From Isochrysis galbana (lineage: Eukaryota > Haptophyta > Isochrysidales > Isochrysidaceae): a stretch of DNA of 64,000 nucleotides. The notes below the pieces were generated by a model. That model saw only the letters and a list, made by a program, of their open reading frames with translations. It was not told the DNA's origin and ran no database searches. Positions 10,188-20,031 of the stretch are shown piece by piece (position 1 is the stretch's first letter; each line of letters starts with the position of its first letter). The position numbers and the translations under genes were made by a program. The DNA lies in assembly GCA_018136815.1 (NCBI GenBank), contig CM030936.1, positions 5,035,207 through 5,099,206 on the forward strand. The letters run 5' to 3'.

Positions 10188-10830
10188 GCGTGGGAGAGGC
10201 AGGGGGGCCAGGGGCTGAGCGCTGAGCCCCAGCCTCCACTGCCCCTCCCTGCCCCCTGAGCTGCCCTTGCTGGCCCTCTGGGAGCCCCTAAAGGACCTCT
10301 GAGAGCAAGCAAGGGCGCGCGCATGGCGACGCGCCAAAGGGAAAACGAAGGGTGCGAATGGAGAGAGGGAGAGGGGGGTTTTGCACCCCCCTATGCGATG
10401 GAATGCAGTGAATGCAACAGGCCCCGTTTACGTTAGCAAACGGGTAGAGGGGCGGCTGGCGACAGGAGGGAGAGAATAGGGAGTGAGTCAAGGTCGAGGA
10501 GAGTACCCCTAGTCCCTAGTGGCGCAGGTTACAGGTTACTCGAGTCGCAGCAGTCATTTACTTCTCGAGGATCGCTCACGGCGCGAGCTGGTAAGCCTCC
10601 TACATGTGAAACGCAGGAACAGTGTTTTTTTCGGAGGCCCAAAACATATGTTTTTCGCTGTTTAATTTCGGGCGGCCGCCCCCCCCCCTCCCGCACATCT
10701 GTTTTCTACACTGTTTTTCTCTGTTTTTTTCCACGGCAAAAAACATGCTGTTTCTGCTGTTTTATTTCTAAGTTTGACTGTGTTTCACATGTAGGCTGGT
10801 AAGGGCCGTCCTTCTTTGCTCACGAGAGGT
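10187..10830 (+). repeat. Composite repeat A-B: family A module joined to LINE tail, interrupted by a MITE
   Basis: 10187-10345 matches repeat family A. 10345-10595 plus 10796-10830 matches the LINE tail block also seen at 22750-22905 (GGGGCGGCTGGCGACAGGAG; GCTCACGGCGCGAGCTGGTA). A 200-bp MITE interrupts it at 10596-10795. A longer copy of the same A-B arrangement is at 14935-15886 on the minus strand. Confidence 0.7.
10596..10795. mobile_element. 200-bp MITE with perfect 8-bp target duplication
   Basis: The element is flanked by CTGGTAAG at 10588-10595 and 10796-10803. The terminal inverted repeat is CCTACATGTGAAAC on the left (after an extra CCT) and GTTTCACATGTAGG on the right. The interior has CTGTTTTT-type motifs and a poly-C run. 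Because the duplicated bases are continuous in the uninterrupted repeat copies (near 15240 and 22895), the empty site can be read within this window. The 8-bp duplication points to a hAT-type transposase acting in trans. Confidence 0.88.
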
Positions 10831-10878
10831 TCCTGCATTACATAACTGTAAATGCGCGCACAACCCGGTAAACCAAGG

Positions 10879-11005
10879 GTAGCCCGGTCACTCACTCATT
10901 GTAACCAGTATTTCTCCCCCCTCTCCCCCCTCGCTTTTCTTTTTCTCTCTCTCCCTCTTTCTCCCTCATCACTCCTTCCCCTCCCCCCCTCTCTCTCGGC
11001 GCCCC
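10879..11005 (+). promoter_or_regulatory. Leader of SERINC gene: shared motif plus polypyrimidine tract
   Basis: GTAGCCCGGTCACTCACTCA followed by TT, TAACCA-like and TATTTC sequence (10879-10916) recurs almost exactly at 55310-55346. From 10915 to 11005 the sequence is nearly all C and T, ending directly at the SERINC ATG. This probably includes the transcription start and 5' leader. The function of the shared motif is unknown. Confidence 0.4.
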
Positions 11006-12680
11006 ATGGGGGCTCTCGTCTCGGCGCCGCTCGCGATGGTAGGCTCCTGCGCGGGCTCACTGCTCGCCTCGTGCTGCGCAACTGCCGCATGCCGCGCCAT
11101 CGGCTTCGGCTGCCTCACTTCCTCTCGCGCGGCCTCGGCCAGCTACATCGCTCTGATGGTCCTCTCGGTCATCGCCAGTCTCTCGTTTGGAAACGGTGGG
11201 GGAGACATTGTCCTCGGAGGCACTTACAACAAGACGGCAGACGGATGGCTGGAGCAGATGAAAGACCAGGCCATGGGTTCGGTCTCTACGGGAGGTGCGC
11301 CCGCAATGCACAGCTCCAACCTGACCGCCACAGCCTGACCGTCTCAAGAGCTGACGACTGCCTACCCAACCCACAGGCCAATCGCTTTGGAACCAGCGGT
11401 TCTGGTGTGCGTCACGCCACCCGAACGGGTGGGTTGTATGTTGCGAGGATGTGTGCGCTGGCGCCTTCTCGATCTACCGCTTCTCCTTCGTCCTGGCCGC
11501 CTTCTTTGGGACGTTGGCGCTCTTCACTGCAGGCACAACGCAAGCAGGCGCCAAAGCACACCGTGGCTTCTGGTTTGCCAAGGTCTTCTTTCTGGCATCC
11601 CTGCTTGTGTCATCTCTTTTTATCACAAACGGTTGGCTCGAAGGCTATCGGGAGTTTGCACGCTACTCTTCTTTCCTCTTCCTCCTTCTCCAGATCCTGC
11701 TGCTCATCGATTTTGCCTACACGTGGAATGAGAAATGGCTCCAGTATGATGAGGCGAGCGAGATAGAGGGTCTCTGCGGCTGGAAGGGTGCAATTCTCGT
11801 GTCGTCCTTCGCCCTGTTCGCCGGGTCGATCGCGGGATGGATCCTGCTTTTTACCTACTTTGGTACGCCGGAGTGCCCCGCCCAACAGACCCTCATCTCG
11901 GTCACACTGATCCTCTGCGTCTTTCTCACGATTGTGTCGTGCTCCAAGATTGCGCCGCATGGGACACTCCTCACTTCGGCTTCTGTCTGCGCATACGCCA
12001 CGTACCTCTGCTACTCGGCTCTTGCTTCCCATCCGGACGCCACTTGCAACCCTTTCGCGAGCCGCACACACGAATCGCCGCTCGATCTCATCGTCGGCCT
12101 GCTCGTTGCATCGATCACTATGGCATCCACCGCGTGGAACGCCACTGGCTCACGGCAAGCCCTCATTGGAACAAGCAGTGAGACTGGCAGCGGTGGAGAC
12201 ATGCAGACGCCGCTCGATGCGGGCTCAAGCAGCAAAAACGGTAATGAGGGCGACGTGGAGCCCGAGTCCTGGTGGTACTTCCACCTCATGATGGTGGCGT
12301 GTTCGCTCTACATGGCAATGCTGCTCACTGGATGGAGCACTGAGCCAGCCCATGTGGGCGTGGGCCATGTACCTACCGCGATTGCACAGAGCGACATTGC
12401 AGCTTCTTACTCTGTTGGACTACCGTCCTTTTGGGTCAAGGTACGCACGAATGCGTTTTCACCGCTCTGAAAACCTGGATGGAAGCCTGTTGCTCATTTG
12501 TGCCATGGCCGTGTCCATTTCACGGTTTTCGAGGCAGCACCTCAAAGTTCAGATGGCATCGCACTTCACTGTCTGCAGGTTTTGTCACAATGGGTCTGCC
12601 TTGCACTCTATGGCTGGACGCTCCTTGCTCCCTACCTGCTTCGTGATTATCGTGACTTCGGCATCGACTTCGACTTCTAA
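11006..12680 (+). CDS. SERINC/TMS1 family multi-pass membrane protein (three exons)
   Basis: Exons 11006-11294, 11377-12440 and 12579-12680 join in phase to give 484 aa. Intron 1 (82 bp, GT GCGCCC ... CCACAG) splits a Gly codon; intron 2 (138 bp, GTACGC ... CTGCAG) lies between codons. The N-terminus has the family's Cys-rich start (MGALVSAPL, SCAGSLLASCCATAACR) and Cys pairs before the second block (WVVCCEDVCAGAFSIYRFSF). About ten hydrophobic segments follow, and the end has the diagnostic WVCLALYGWTLLAPYLL. SERINC proteins are lipid-transporting or scrambling membrane proteins of the secretory pathway, so that role is inferred. Splice sites were chosen by phase and family match; the end of exon 1 is the least certain. 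Confidence 0.88.
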
Positions 12681-13398
12681 TCCTTGCCATCCTTCTTTGA
12701 AGCCGTTGTCTCGGATGTGTCGGTTGCGTACACCGCCAACCCCCCCCCGCCCCCCCCCATGCGATTGCGATCGTGCCCCTCTTGTCGCACGGTTATGATT
12801 CGGTTTCAAATTGTTGTCTAAACGTGCGAGCAAGAGCGAGCCGATGAGTATCACTAAGTGCAAGACGGCTTCTGCTCGTAAGTGGAGATGAGGCGATGAA
12901 GACGGATCTATCATGGATTCTCCCTCACGATGCAAATGCTAGTAAGCCATCATCGAGTGGCCGATCGTCCTGCTAAACGGTGATTCATTCAACGGACAAC
13001 AGATTGATCGCAATTTTGCTGCGCGCTCCTCGCAGTGGCGCCCTGTCACCTAGTCTCGCCTGCTACTCGAACGTCCGGTGTTGAACGCAACTCTTGCGTA
13101 GGATAGAGCTATGTGTTTGTGGCGCAGCTCCTTGCTGCTAGTCAGCTGATACACGCACGCGCCTTTTTACGTCGACTTGCCTGCTACGATACAAATGCTC
13201 TGTGTGCAAGTGATCTACATTATCAATTTGCTCCGACCTTCTACGCGCCAGGAAGTTCGGTTGATAGTTCGCAATTTGTGCGCGTACCGAATGTGAGATT
13301 GAAATAGCGGGCAGCCCTTCGTATTCGTATGGCGGTGTGGTGGCATAGATTGGTGTTGGTGTTGCACATGGAAAACTATTGTTATAGTTCGAACGATG
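12681..13398. other. Intergenic region after SERINC
   Basis: I see no supported gene. The sequence is mixed composition with a poly-C stretch at 12740-12759. It ends where the gag-protease remnant opens. Confidence 0.4.
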
Positions 13399-14632
13399 TA
13401 GCGCGCGCCGACCGCTCTTGCATCCCAGCCCCCCGTAGCCACGACGCCCCACAGGGGCCGCCCCAAGCCGCCGGAGGCGCCGAAGCGCTCGCAGGCCGCC
13501 CCCCTGACAGACAGCGACGTCGACATGATCCTCCCACCCTCGCCTCCCCACCAGGCCCAGAAGCAGGGAGCAGGGAGAGTCCTGTTCCCTGCCGACCAGC
13601 AGAGCCAGCCTCTGGTTCTGCCGTCTGCCCCCACCGGCTTGCCAACCCAACAAGGACTCCCCATGGTGGGTGGCAGCCATGCTGCCACGCCCGCCCATGG
13701 ACCATGGAGGCAACTCCTACCGGCTGTGCACCCGTCTTGCCTGTCCCGCACCTGCCCCCTTCGATGCCCCACATGCGCGGACAAGTTCTGCCCCGGCGCC
13801 CGCCCCTCCGTCGCCTGCGTCGTACATGCCCCCCGTCCGCCCAACCCCCGCGCTCTCACCAACGCCCTCGGCGATCCCCTGCCCGTGCGTTTCTACGAGC
13901 ATCTCGCCCGCCTTTGGGTTGAGCACCACCACCCGAACCCCCCCTCCAACCCCTCCGCCCATGCTGCCGACGGCCCCGCTCTCGCCGACCTCTTCGGCTC
14001 CACCGCCGACGACCTCCTCGACCTATACCTCCAAGACCTCCCATCCCGCCCTGCCGGGCCCGCCCAGCCCGAGTCTGCCCCCTCCCCCCCCCCCCCCCCC
14101 CTGCTCCACCGCCTCCGTCTCCGCCCGTCCCGCCAGCTCCCTCGCCGTCGCCGCCGATGTCCTCGAGCTTTCCGTCTCACGATCCGCCCTCGCCCCCGCC
14201 ACGGCCCGCTCGTCCCCGCCCTCCCTCTTCACCTTCCAGCTCGACGGCGGCGCCAACACCAACATCCTCTCCGACCCGGCCGCCTCCGCCCTCTGCCTCC
14301 ACTCGCCCACCTCCGGCGTTATCGCCGGCATCTCCGGTAGCCTCCCTTTCGTCTCCGAGGCCACCGCCCACGTCTCCTTCGGCGGCCCGTCCGCCCCGCT
14401 CCATCTCATCGGTTTCCTCTGCGCCTCCGGGGGCCCCAACATAATCTCCGAGTCCGTGCTCATCGACTCCCTCGGCGTCGAAATTCGCAAGAAGCCCTCT
14501 CCCCTCCCCTCCGACATCCTCTTCCCCGGCGGTCACTCCCTCCCGCTCCGCCGGGCGAACGGCCTCTTCTACGTCTCCGTTACCTTCCACCCCCCCCCCG
14601 TTGGCCGCCGCCGCCTCCAGAGTAAGGGGTAG
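13399..14632 (+). pseudogene. Retrotransposon gag-protease remnant (LTR type, copia-like)
   Basis: A Pro-rich frame runs from ~13399 to the C run at 14089-14102. It includes a Cys-rich knuckle-like block (CLSRTCPLRCPTCADKFC) and VRFYEHLARLWVEHHH. The sense then continues in the next frame with FTFQLDGGANTNILSDP, a retropepsin-like active site (hydrophobic-D-G/S-G-A-x-x-N), then GVIAGISGSLPFVSEATAHV, and stops at 14632. No integrase, reverse transcriptase or RNase H follows. The frame change sits exactly at a homopolymer C run, so it may be an indel or a sequencing error. Assignment to Ty1/copia is an inference from gag and protease order. Confidence 0.6.
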
Positions 14633-14676
14633 GGGCCCCAAGGCCAATCTCACACTGAGATTCTCAGTGTCAGTTG

Positions 14677-14871
14677 TGTCGCATTCGCGAGCCTTTGCAG
14701 GCTATTTCGCTATTTTCCGCTCTACCGTTATAACCGCGATGGTAAATCATCAATCTTCGTTCTTATGTCTATCTATACGTCTACGACGTCTCCACGCTTC
14801 TATCAATCACTACACTTAATTCAATGTTGGTCTACCATTATCCAATATATCCACGTGGCCAAGCAGCTTCT
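14677..14871 (+). repeat. LTR-like repeat, short type
   Basis: It starts TGTCGCATTCGCGAGCC and ends near GTGGCCAAGCAGCTTCT. The same segment lies at 28263-28453 on the minus strand. The first 14 bases are shared with the longer LTR-like repeats at 27111, 44171 and, after a small insertion, 56390. It carries CCGTTATAACC, a possible promoter. A 9-bp perfect hairpin (ACACTGAGA/TCTCAGTGT) lies just upstream at 14652-14670. Confidence 0.6.
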
Positions 14872-14934
14872 ACAGGCTTCTTTCTACTCGGAATATGAAT
14901 ATGCTCTAGCTCTGGACTGATCACCCAGGCATGG

Positions 14935-15886
14935 AGATCAAGGGAGTAGTAATAATAATAATCTAACTGAGCATTAGTACCACTACTCTCACTAGCCCGG
15001 TACTAACACGACAACCCTCAGTGCACCTGCCCGTACACCTTGACGCGTGCTGATGCCACAGATACATACACCTATGCACCCCTCCACATCTCCCCCCTCG
15101 CAGGCCCCCGGCTCCCATTCTAACTCCCCACAAGTTAGAATGAGGGAAAACCCATTGAGGCGGTCCGGTCGACGCCGGCCGACTCTCCGGGAAAAAGCAC
15201 CGGGGGGGGGGGGAGGAACTCTCGTCAACAAAGGGGAACGGCCCTTACCAGCTCGCGCCGTGAGCGATCCTCGAGAAATAAGTGGCCGCGACTCGAGTAA
15301 CCTGTGCCACTCCTAGGTAGGGTACTCTCCTCGACCTTGGGTCACTCCCTTCTCTCTCCCTCCTGTCGCCAGCCGCACCCTACCCGTTTGCTAACGCAAA
15401 CAGGGCCTGTTTCTCACCGCACTCCGTCGGGGGGGGTGCAAAATCCCCCCTCTCCCTCTCTCCACTCTCACCCTGCGTCGTCCCTGTGGCGCGTCGCCAT
15501 GCGCGCGCCCTGGCCTGCTCTAAGAGGTCCTGTGGGGGCTCCCAGAGGGCCAGCAGGGCAGCTCAGGGGGCAGTGGAGGCTGGGGCTCAGCCCCTGGCCC
15601 CCCCTGCCTCTCCCACGCTGGTCATGGGAGCCTCCCAGAGGCCCCTGTATGCCTGGCGACCAGGGACAGGGGGGGAGTCAGCTCGAGGGCAGGCCCAATG
15701 CGGGCGTGGGAGTGCGACTCGCGGCCCGCGCCCACTGGGGGTCTGGGCTGTCTTGTTGAGTGCCCTGCCCCTGCCAGAGGGCAGGGGCTGGGGTTGAATG
15801 TACGGGCCCACCCCGGGGGGTGTCCGCGATGGAGAGAGGGGGGCGCGAGGCCCCCATTGACCCCCACTTACAAAAGTAGGTTCGGC
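14935..15886 (-). repeat. Composite non-autonomous element A-B-C with LINE 3' tail
   Basis: Read on the minus strand this has a family A module (15886-15470), then block B (15470-15230, with GCGTTAGCAAACGGGTAG and CTCGCGCCGTGAGCGATCCT reversed), then block C, ending with an ATTATTATTATTACTACT-type tail at 14935. Blocks B and C match the 3' end of the LINE at 22750-23220. Module A is absent from that LINE copy and replaces its ORF, so this looks like a SINE-like element using a LINE tail. A poly-C/G run interrupts it near 15201-15211. Confidence 0.7.
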
Positions 15887-16148
15887 GAGCACCACATTGC
15901 AATTGCCTTTAACACTTGCCCGCTGCGTTGCTGGTCATAGTAGCATTTATGCCTACGCGCCTCACGGCAACTTCATCGTCATCTTGTCTCGCCCTCATCG
16001 GCTTGTCTAATGGCTACAATCGCCGCCAGTCTAGTCTTTGCTTCAAGTAGGAGTTCAAGAACGCGAGTGAGGCGAAGGCGCACGCTCGGAGCTCGGAGAA
16101 GCTCGTATCTGCGCGCAACGATAGGCAGTGAGATGGGGAGTGGGTGGA

Positions 16149-18041
16149 TCACGCGGAGCCTATGGAACTAGACAGGCAACTTGTGCGGAAACGGGAATGT
16201 GAATCGTTGCGCTTGAGAGAGAACACATCGACACTACAGGAAAGGTGCCATCCGACATACATGATACCATCTTCCCTACATGATTTTACCTGTCTAGTTC
16301 GGGTAAAAGCGCAGCCGTAGCATACGATACTCTCTGCGCACGACGCAGCGGAGGATATGATTCCATGGGCGGGGTTTCTGGCAGGAATTTCGCGATCTCC
16401 GCGGGCCAACCTCCGGCTGGTGGCGGAGGCAGCATCGCAAGCATGGCCTCCGGCAGCAGTGGAGGTGTAGGTGGCAGCCCCCTTGCCGCACGAGTCAATC
16501 GCAAGCACGTGAGAAGATCAGCCCATACAGCATGCTCAAGTGCGAGGAGGGATGCCTGAGAGGGCATGATGCCACCGATGCTCCTAGCCATTCTCTCGTT
16601 GCTGACATCAACCATTCCGTGCATATCCCTCTCCTCCTCGCGCCCTTTATCGCTCATCGGCATCTGTGGATCCACCCGCCTCTCTGGAAGCCCCTCGAGC
16701 GCGACCACGTATGGGGGCATATCCGACGCGACCCCCAGCCGACACACGTGATTTGCCGCCTCCGAGGCTGCAGCATCCGCTGCAGCGATGATGGCGGAGG
16801 TGTCTAGCTCCATGGAAAGGGGAGCTAGCTCGTCATTTTGACCCTCGATGACATCAGCATGATCCTCCGAAAAGGCCCACTGCAGTGCGGCTGCAGCAGC
16901 GGCTGCGCGCGCGGCCGCACGAGTAATCGCGACTTCCGCTGCTGCGGAAGCTAGTGGAGCAGAGGCCCCGATTTGCCCAAGTGCGGATGCGTTGGGCTGC
17001 CATCCATTTGGACGACTCATATCGCCCTCGCCACCACCGCCATCTTTTGCCTCGCCGTCGCTCATCATGGTGTCCGGTTGAAGCTGTCTCAGAACTGTGT
17101 TTGCTATCCGCGTCGCCTGTGGCATGCGCATCATCATCTCCTCTTCATCCGGCAAGATCACGACATCGGCCTTGGTATAGGGAAGCGACTGCGTCTCGCG
17201 CGCCACACGAAAGCGACCTACCTGTAGGTAGAGCAAGCGGGAACGTGCTCATGCACGTGTGCAGCTAAGAATCGGAAGAAGGTGCACATTGCAATGGTAG
17301 CACAGCTCGACGGACACCGTGCAGCTTCGGGGGAAAATAAACATTCATCAGGAGCGCAGCCACAAGAAACATGAAGAGTCGTCATGTGCGTGGCTGTGTG
17401 ATTCAAGCCAATTTGGAGCAAAGCGGACTCACCGCACGTGCCATGAGTGCCAGTCGACCATCGCTCATCCTCTCCATTTGAAGCACCTGCATGAGCGCAC
17501 CGACCACGGGTGCCGACGTGCCGTCGAATGCAAGCCGCGCGGCATCAGTGCCGAGCGAGGAGGAGCCCCCTGGCAAGAGGATATGTCCGAATCGGCCGCT
17601 CGCCTCGGTGCTGCCGCTATCGGTGTCCGCCATAGTGACGAGCTGCTCAAACATGTGACAATAGTGTGGCACGTGCACGTGGTATAGCTGGAGAAAACCC
17701 GGCAGTGCTACCCACTGCACGCGCCAGAGGGGCAGGTCTTCGATGAGCCAGCTGGGCGGAGAAGCGTGTACTCCCGTGCCGTACTCGCTTGCGTCGTCCA
17801 ACTGGTGCGAATGCTCGGCGCCCTCAGCCGCAGGAGCTTGAAATGAGGCCTCAAGTCGAGCGCGCAGATCGGGCTCGGAGCCGAGCGGCACGCGCGAGCG
17901 CACCGGCACGCGCAGGCGAGGCGGGGTGCGCGTAGAGACGAATGCATGCGCCGCGCCGAGGGCGCAGAGGCAGGCGGCGAGGCGCATCGAGCGAGGAAGG
18001 GACAAGTGGGCGGCGGGCCTTGTGTGTCCTATTGTGCTCAT
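16149..18041 (-). CDS. LON substrate-binding domain protein, plastid-targeted (three exons)
   Basis: Exons are 18041-17433, 17221-16290 and 16233-16149 (541 aa). Intron 1 (211 bp, GTGAGT...TACAG) is phase 0 and intron 2 (56 bp, GTAAAA...TGTAG) is phase 2. The joined frame crosses a family block at intron 1 (RLALMARA then VGRFRVARETQSLPYTKAD). The N-terminus has a signal peptide ending AHAFVS and then a basic transit-like region; Met at 17987 is an alternative start that fits the signal peptide better. Residues ~85-240 match the Lon N-terminal domain (LPLWRVQWVALPGF, FGHILLPGG, VVILPDEEE). The C-terminal half is Ala-rich with LPPTPPLLPEAMLAML-like sequence and no AAA+ or protease domain. Such LON-only proteins are thought to bind substrates; that role is inferred. 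Confidence 0.82.
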
Positions 18042-18099
18042 GTCAGAGTTTTCTTGTTGTCCTAGTTTAATCCTAGTGCTGAGGGACCGTGCCTCATCG

Positions 18100-18312
18100 T
18101 AGGGCGGTCAAACAGTGTTTTTTTATAAGGGGTGAAAAAATGACCATCTCAGAATTGAGGAAATTTAAGGATTTTTTTCGGGAGAAAGTTCCCAATACAC
18201 CCAACTAGCACATATCCGGGGCCCATTAGGACCCGGACCCCCCCTTGGGCCCCCATAACAAAACGTAATCAAAAACTGACAAAAGACGCTAAAATCGCAA
18301 AAGCTCAAAAAG
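18100..18312 (+). repeat. Terminal segment of the 120-3218 TIR transposon family
   Basis: It begins TAGGGCGGTCAAACAGTG at 18100 and runs through AATTGAGGAAAT and CCCCCTTGGGCCCCCATAAC to ACGCCGGGCGCGCT. In reverse complement the last 220 bp of the element at 120-3218 has the same blocks in the same order (ATTGAGGAAA, GGGCCCCAGACCC, CGACGCCGGGCGCGCT). The opposite end of this copy was not found up to 20 kb, so it is truncated or nested. Confidence 0.7.
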
Positions 18313-18914
18313 CCCAACTTCGAACCGACGCCGGGCGCGCTTCGTGGCCGTTTTCGACGATCCATCCGGATGGCGGACCCCACCAGATACCATATACGCA
18401 TATCCCACCCGGATGGTCACGCCAATCGGGCAGGCCGCGCGCCGAACCCTCGTCGAAATCACCCACCCGCCGAGCCCATTGAACGTTGAGCCGTCGCCGA
18501 GGGAGGCCCGGAGAGACCAACTTCGAACCGATGCCGGGCGCGCTGCGTGGCCGTTTTCGACGATCCATCCGGATGGCGGACCCCACCAGATACCATATAC
18601 GCATATCCCACCCGGATGGTCACGCCAATCGGGCAGGCCGCGCGCCGAACCCTCGTCGAAATCACCCACCCGCCGAGCCCATTGAACGTTGAGCCGTCGC
18701 CGAGGGAGGCCCGGAGAGCCCAACTTCGAACCGACGCCGGGCGCGCTTCGTGGCCGTTTTCGACGATCCATCCGGATGGCGGACCCCACCAGATACCATA
18801 TACGCATATCCCACCCGGATGGTCACGCCAATCGGGCAGGCCGCGCGCCGAACCCTCGTCGAAATCACCCACCCGCCGAGCCCATTGAACGTTGAGCCGT
18901 CGCCGAGGGAGGCG
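18313..18914. repeat. 203-bp tandem repeat, about three copies
   Basis: Units start near 18316, 18519 and 18722 (AACTTCGAACCGACGCCGGG and relatives), giving a period of 203 bp. They are nearly identical, with only a few substitutions. The third unit ends at ~18914. The first bases of each unit match the inner part of the TIR transposon end, so these are probably subterminal repeats of that element. The long open frames on both strands across them are a by-product of the repeat length. Confidence 0.92.
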
Positions 18915-19776
18915 CGTCCGTCGCGTATCCCTTATATTGTTGGCCGGACAGCAACGCTCCGAGGACCGCCCGCACGGCCTCCCCTGAGAAGGTGGACACC
19001 CTTTCCTTCTTCCGGAGACCGGAAAGCCTCTCGCTTTCGTCCTCCTCCTCCTCCGCCTCTTCATGTTCATCACTCCCGTCGTCCCCGCTGCAATTGTCCA
19101 GGTTGGTGAGTTGCACGCGGGTGTCGAGCTTGAGCGTCACGCGGTGAGAGCACAATGAGCACTTGAAGACCAAGCACATGCCGTGGCCACCGTACACTCT
19201 CGGCGTTGCAACAGGACGTAGAGTATCTGGCACTGAGCACTTTGAACAGCTGAAGGTGGAGGCGATCTGCCCCGCCCCAACTCGAGCATTGACCATGAAG
19301 TGGCGATCGGGAGGCAGGACGTGAGCCTCGTCCTCAGCCACATCTTCACCTGCCGGTGCCGATGCAGCTCCCGAGCTCGCCTGCTCGGACCTTTCTTGCC
19401 CCCACTGGCGCCGGCAGTACAAGGCGCCGGCTCCACCTGGCGAGCCAAAATCTAGCTGCGGCTGAAGACCGGACCGCCTTCGGGGCCCCTCAACTAGCAT
19501 TGGTGTGGCCTGTCCTCGCGACCTCCTTCGCCTCTGAATCTACTGTGGCTCGTGCAGAGCCCCTACGTCTACGTCGGATTCTGCTTGTGCGTTGGACACG
19601 GGCGTTGCTCGCGGCGTGATTGTGTGCCGCAGCATGGGCGGGATGCTCTCGTCCTCGATCCCCACCGCTGCAAGCTCAGAGGCCACCTGCAATGCATGCC
19701 ACTTGCTGCGCAGAGATTGCTCCCCAGGGGGAGAGGGGCGGGGGGGCGCAGACATCTTCCTCTGCCCCACACTCAC
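18915..19776 (-). pseudogene. Transposase-like N-terminal fragment with Cys-pair motif, truncated by repeats
   Basis: A minus frame from 19500 to the edge of the 203-bp repeats carries two Cys pairs (FSCSKCSVP and KCSLCSHRVTL, about 30 residues apart), an acidic Ser/Glu stretch, and STFSGEAVRAVLGALLSGQQ. The last block resembles a segment in proteins near Mutator-like transposases, but I would not assign the family firmly. A further minus frame at 19776-19540 (MSVGQRKMSAPPRPSPPGEQ...) may be an upstream exon. The frame runs directly into the repeat array, so the rest of the protein is missing. It could be the lost transposase of the neighbouring TIR element. Confidence 0.35.
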
Positions 19777-20031
19777 AGCGCTCTTTCGTGGCGAGCTCCC
19801 CCCGCGACAGACCCCCGCAGAACGGTGCGTGCGCTACCTTAACCTCGACTCGGCCGAACCGGGCACAGCTCTCCCCCCCCCCCCCCTCGCTCCCTCCCCC
19901 CGTCCCCCCTCCCCCCCCCCCTCCCCACTAGAATACTTGAATACTTCCCCTTGCGATCTGCCCCTTGCCCCTTCCCCCCTCCCCTCGACACCGCCGCCGC
20001 CGCTGCAGTTGCCGCTCGGCACCGGCCTGCG

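Noticed and set aside
11387-11731. Alternative frame in SERINC exon 2
   Set aside because: The family match and splice phases fix the frame at 11377-12440.
18305-18888. Overlapping long frames on both strands in the 203-bp repeats
   Set aside because: 203 bp repeated nearly unchanged keeps frames open by chance; same protein appears on shifted frames of each unit.
18865-18914. Extending the Cys-pair fragment into the repeat array
   Set aside because: The frame continues only because the repeat has no stops; similarity to the unit shows it is not coding.
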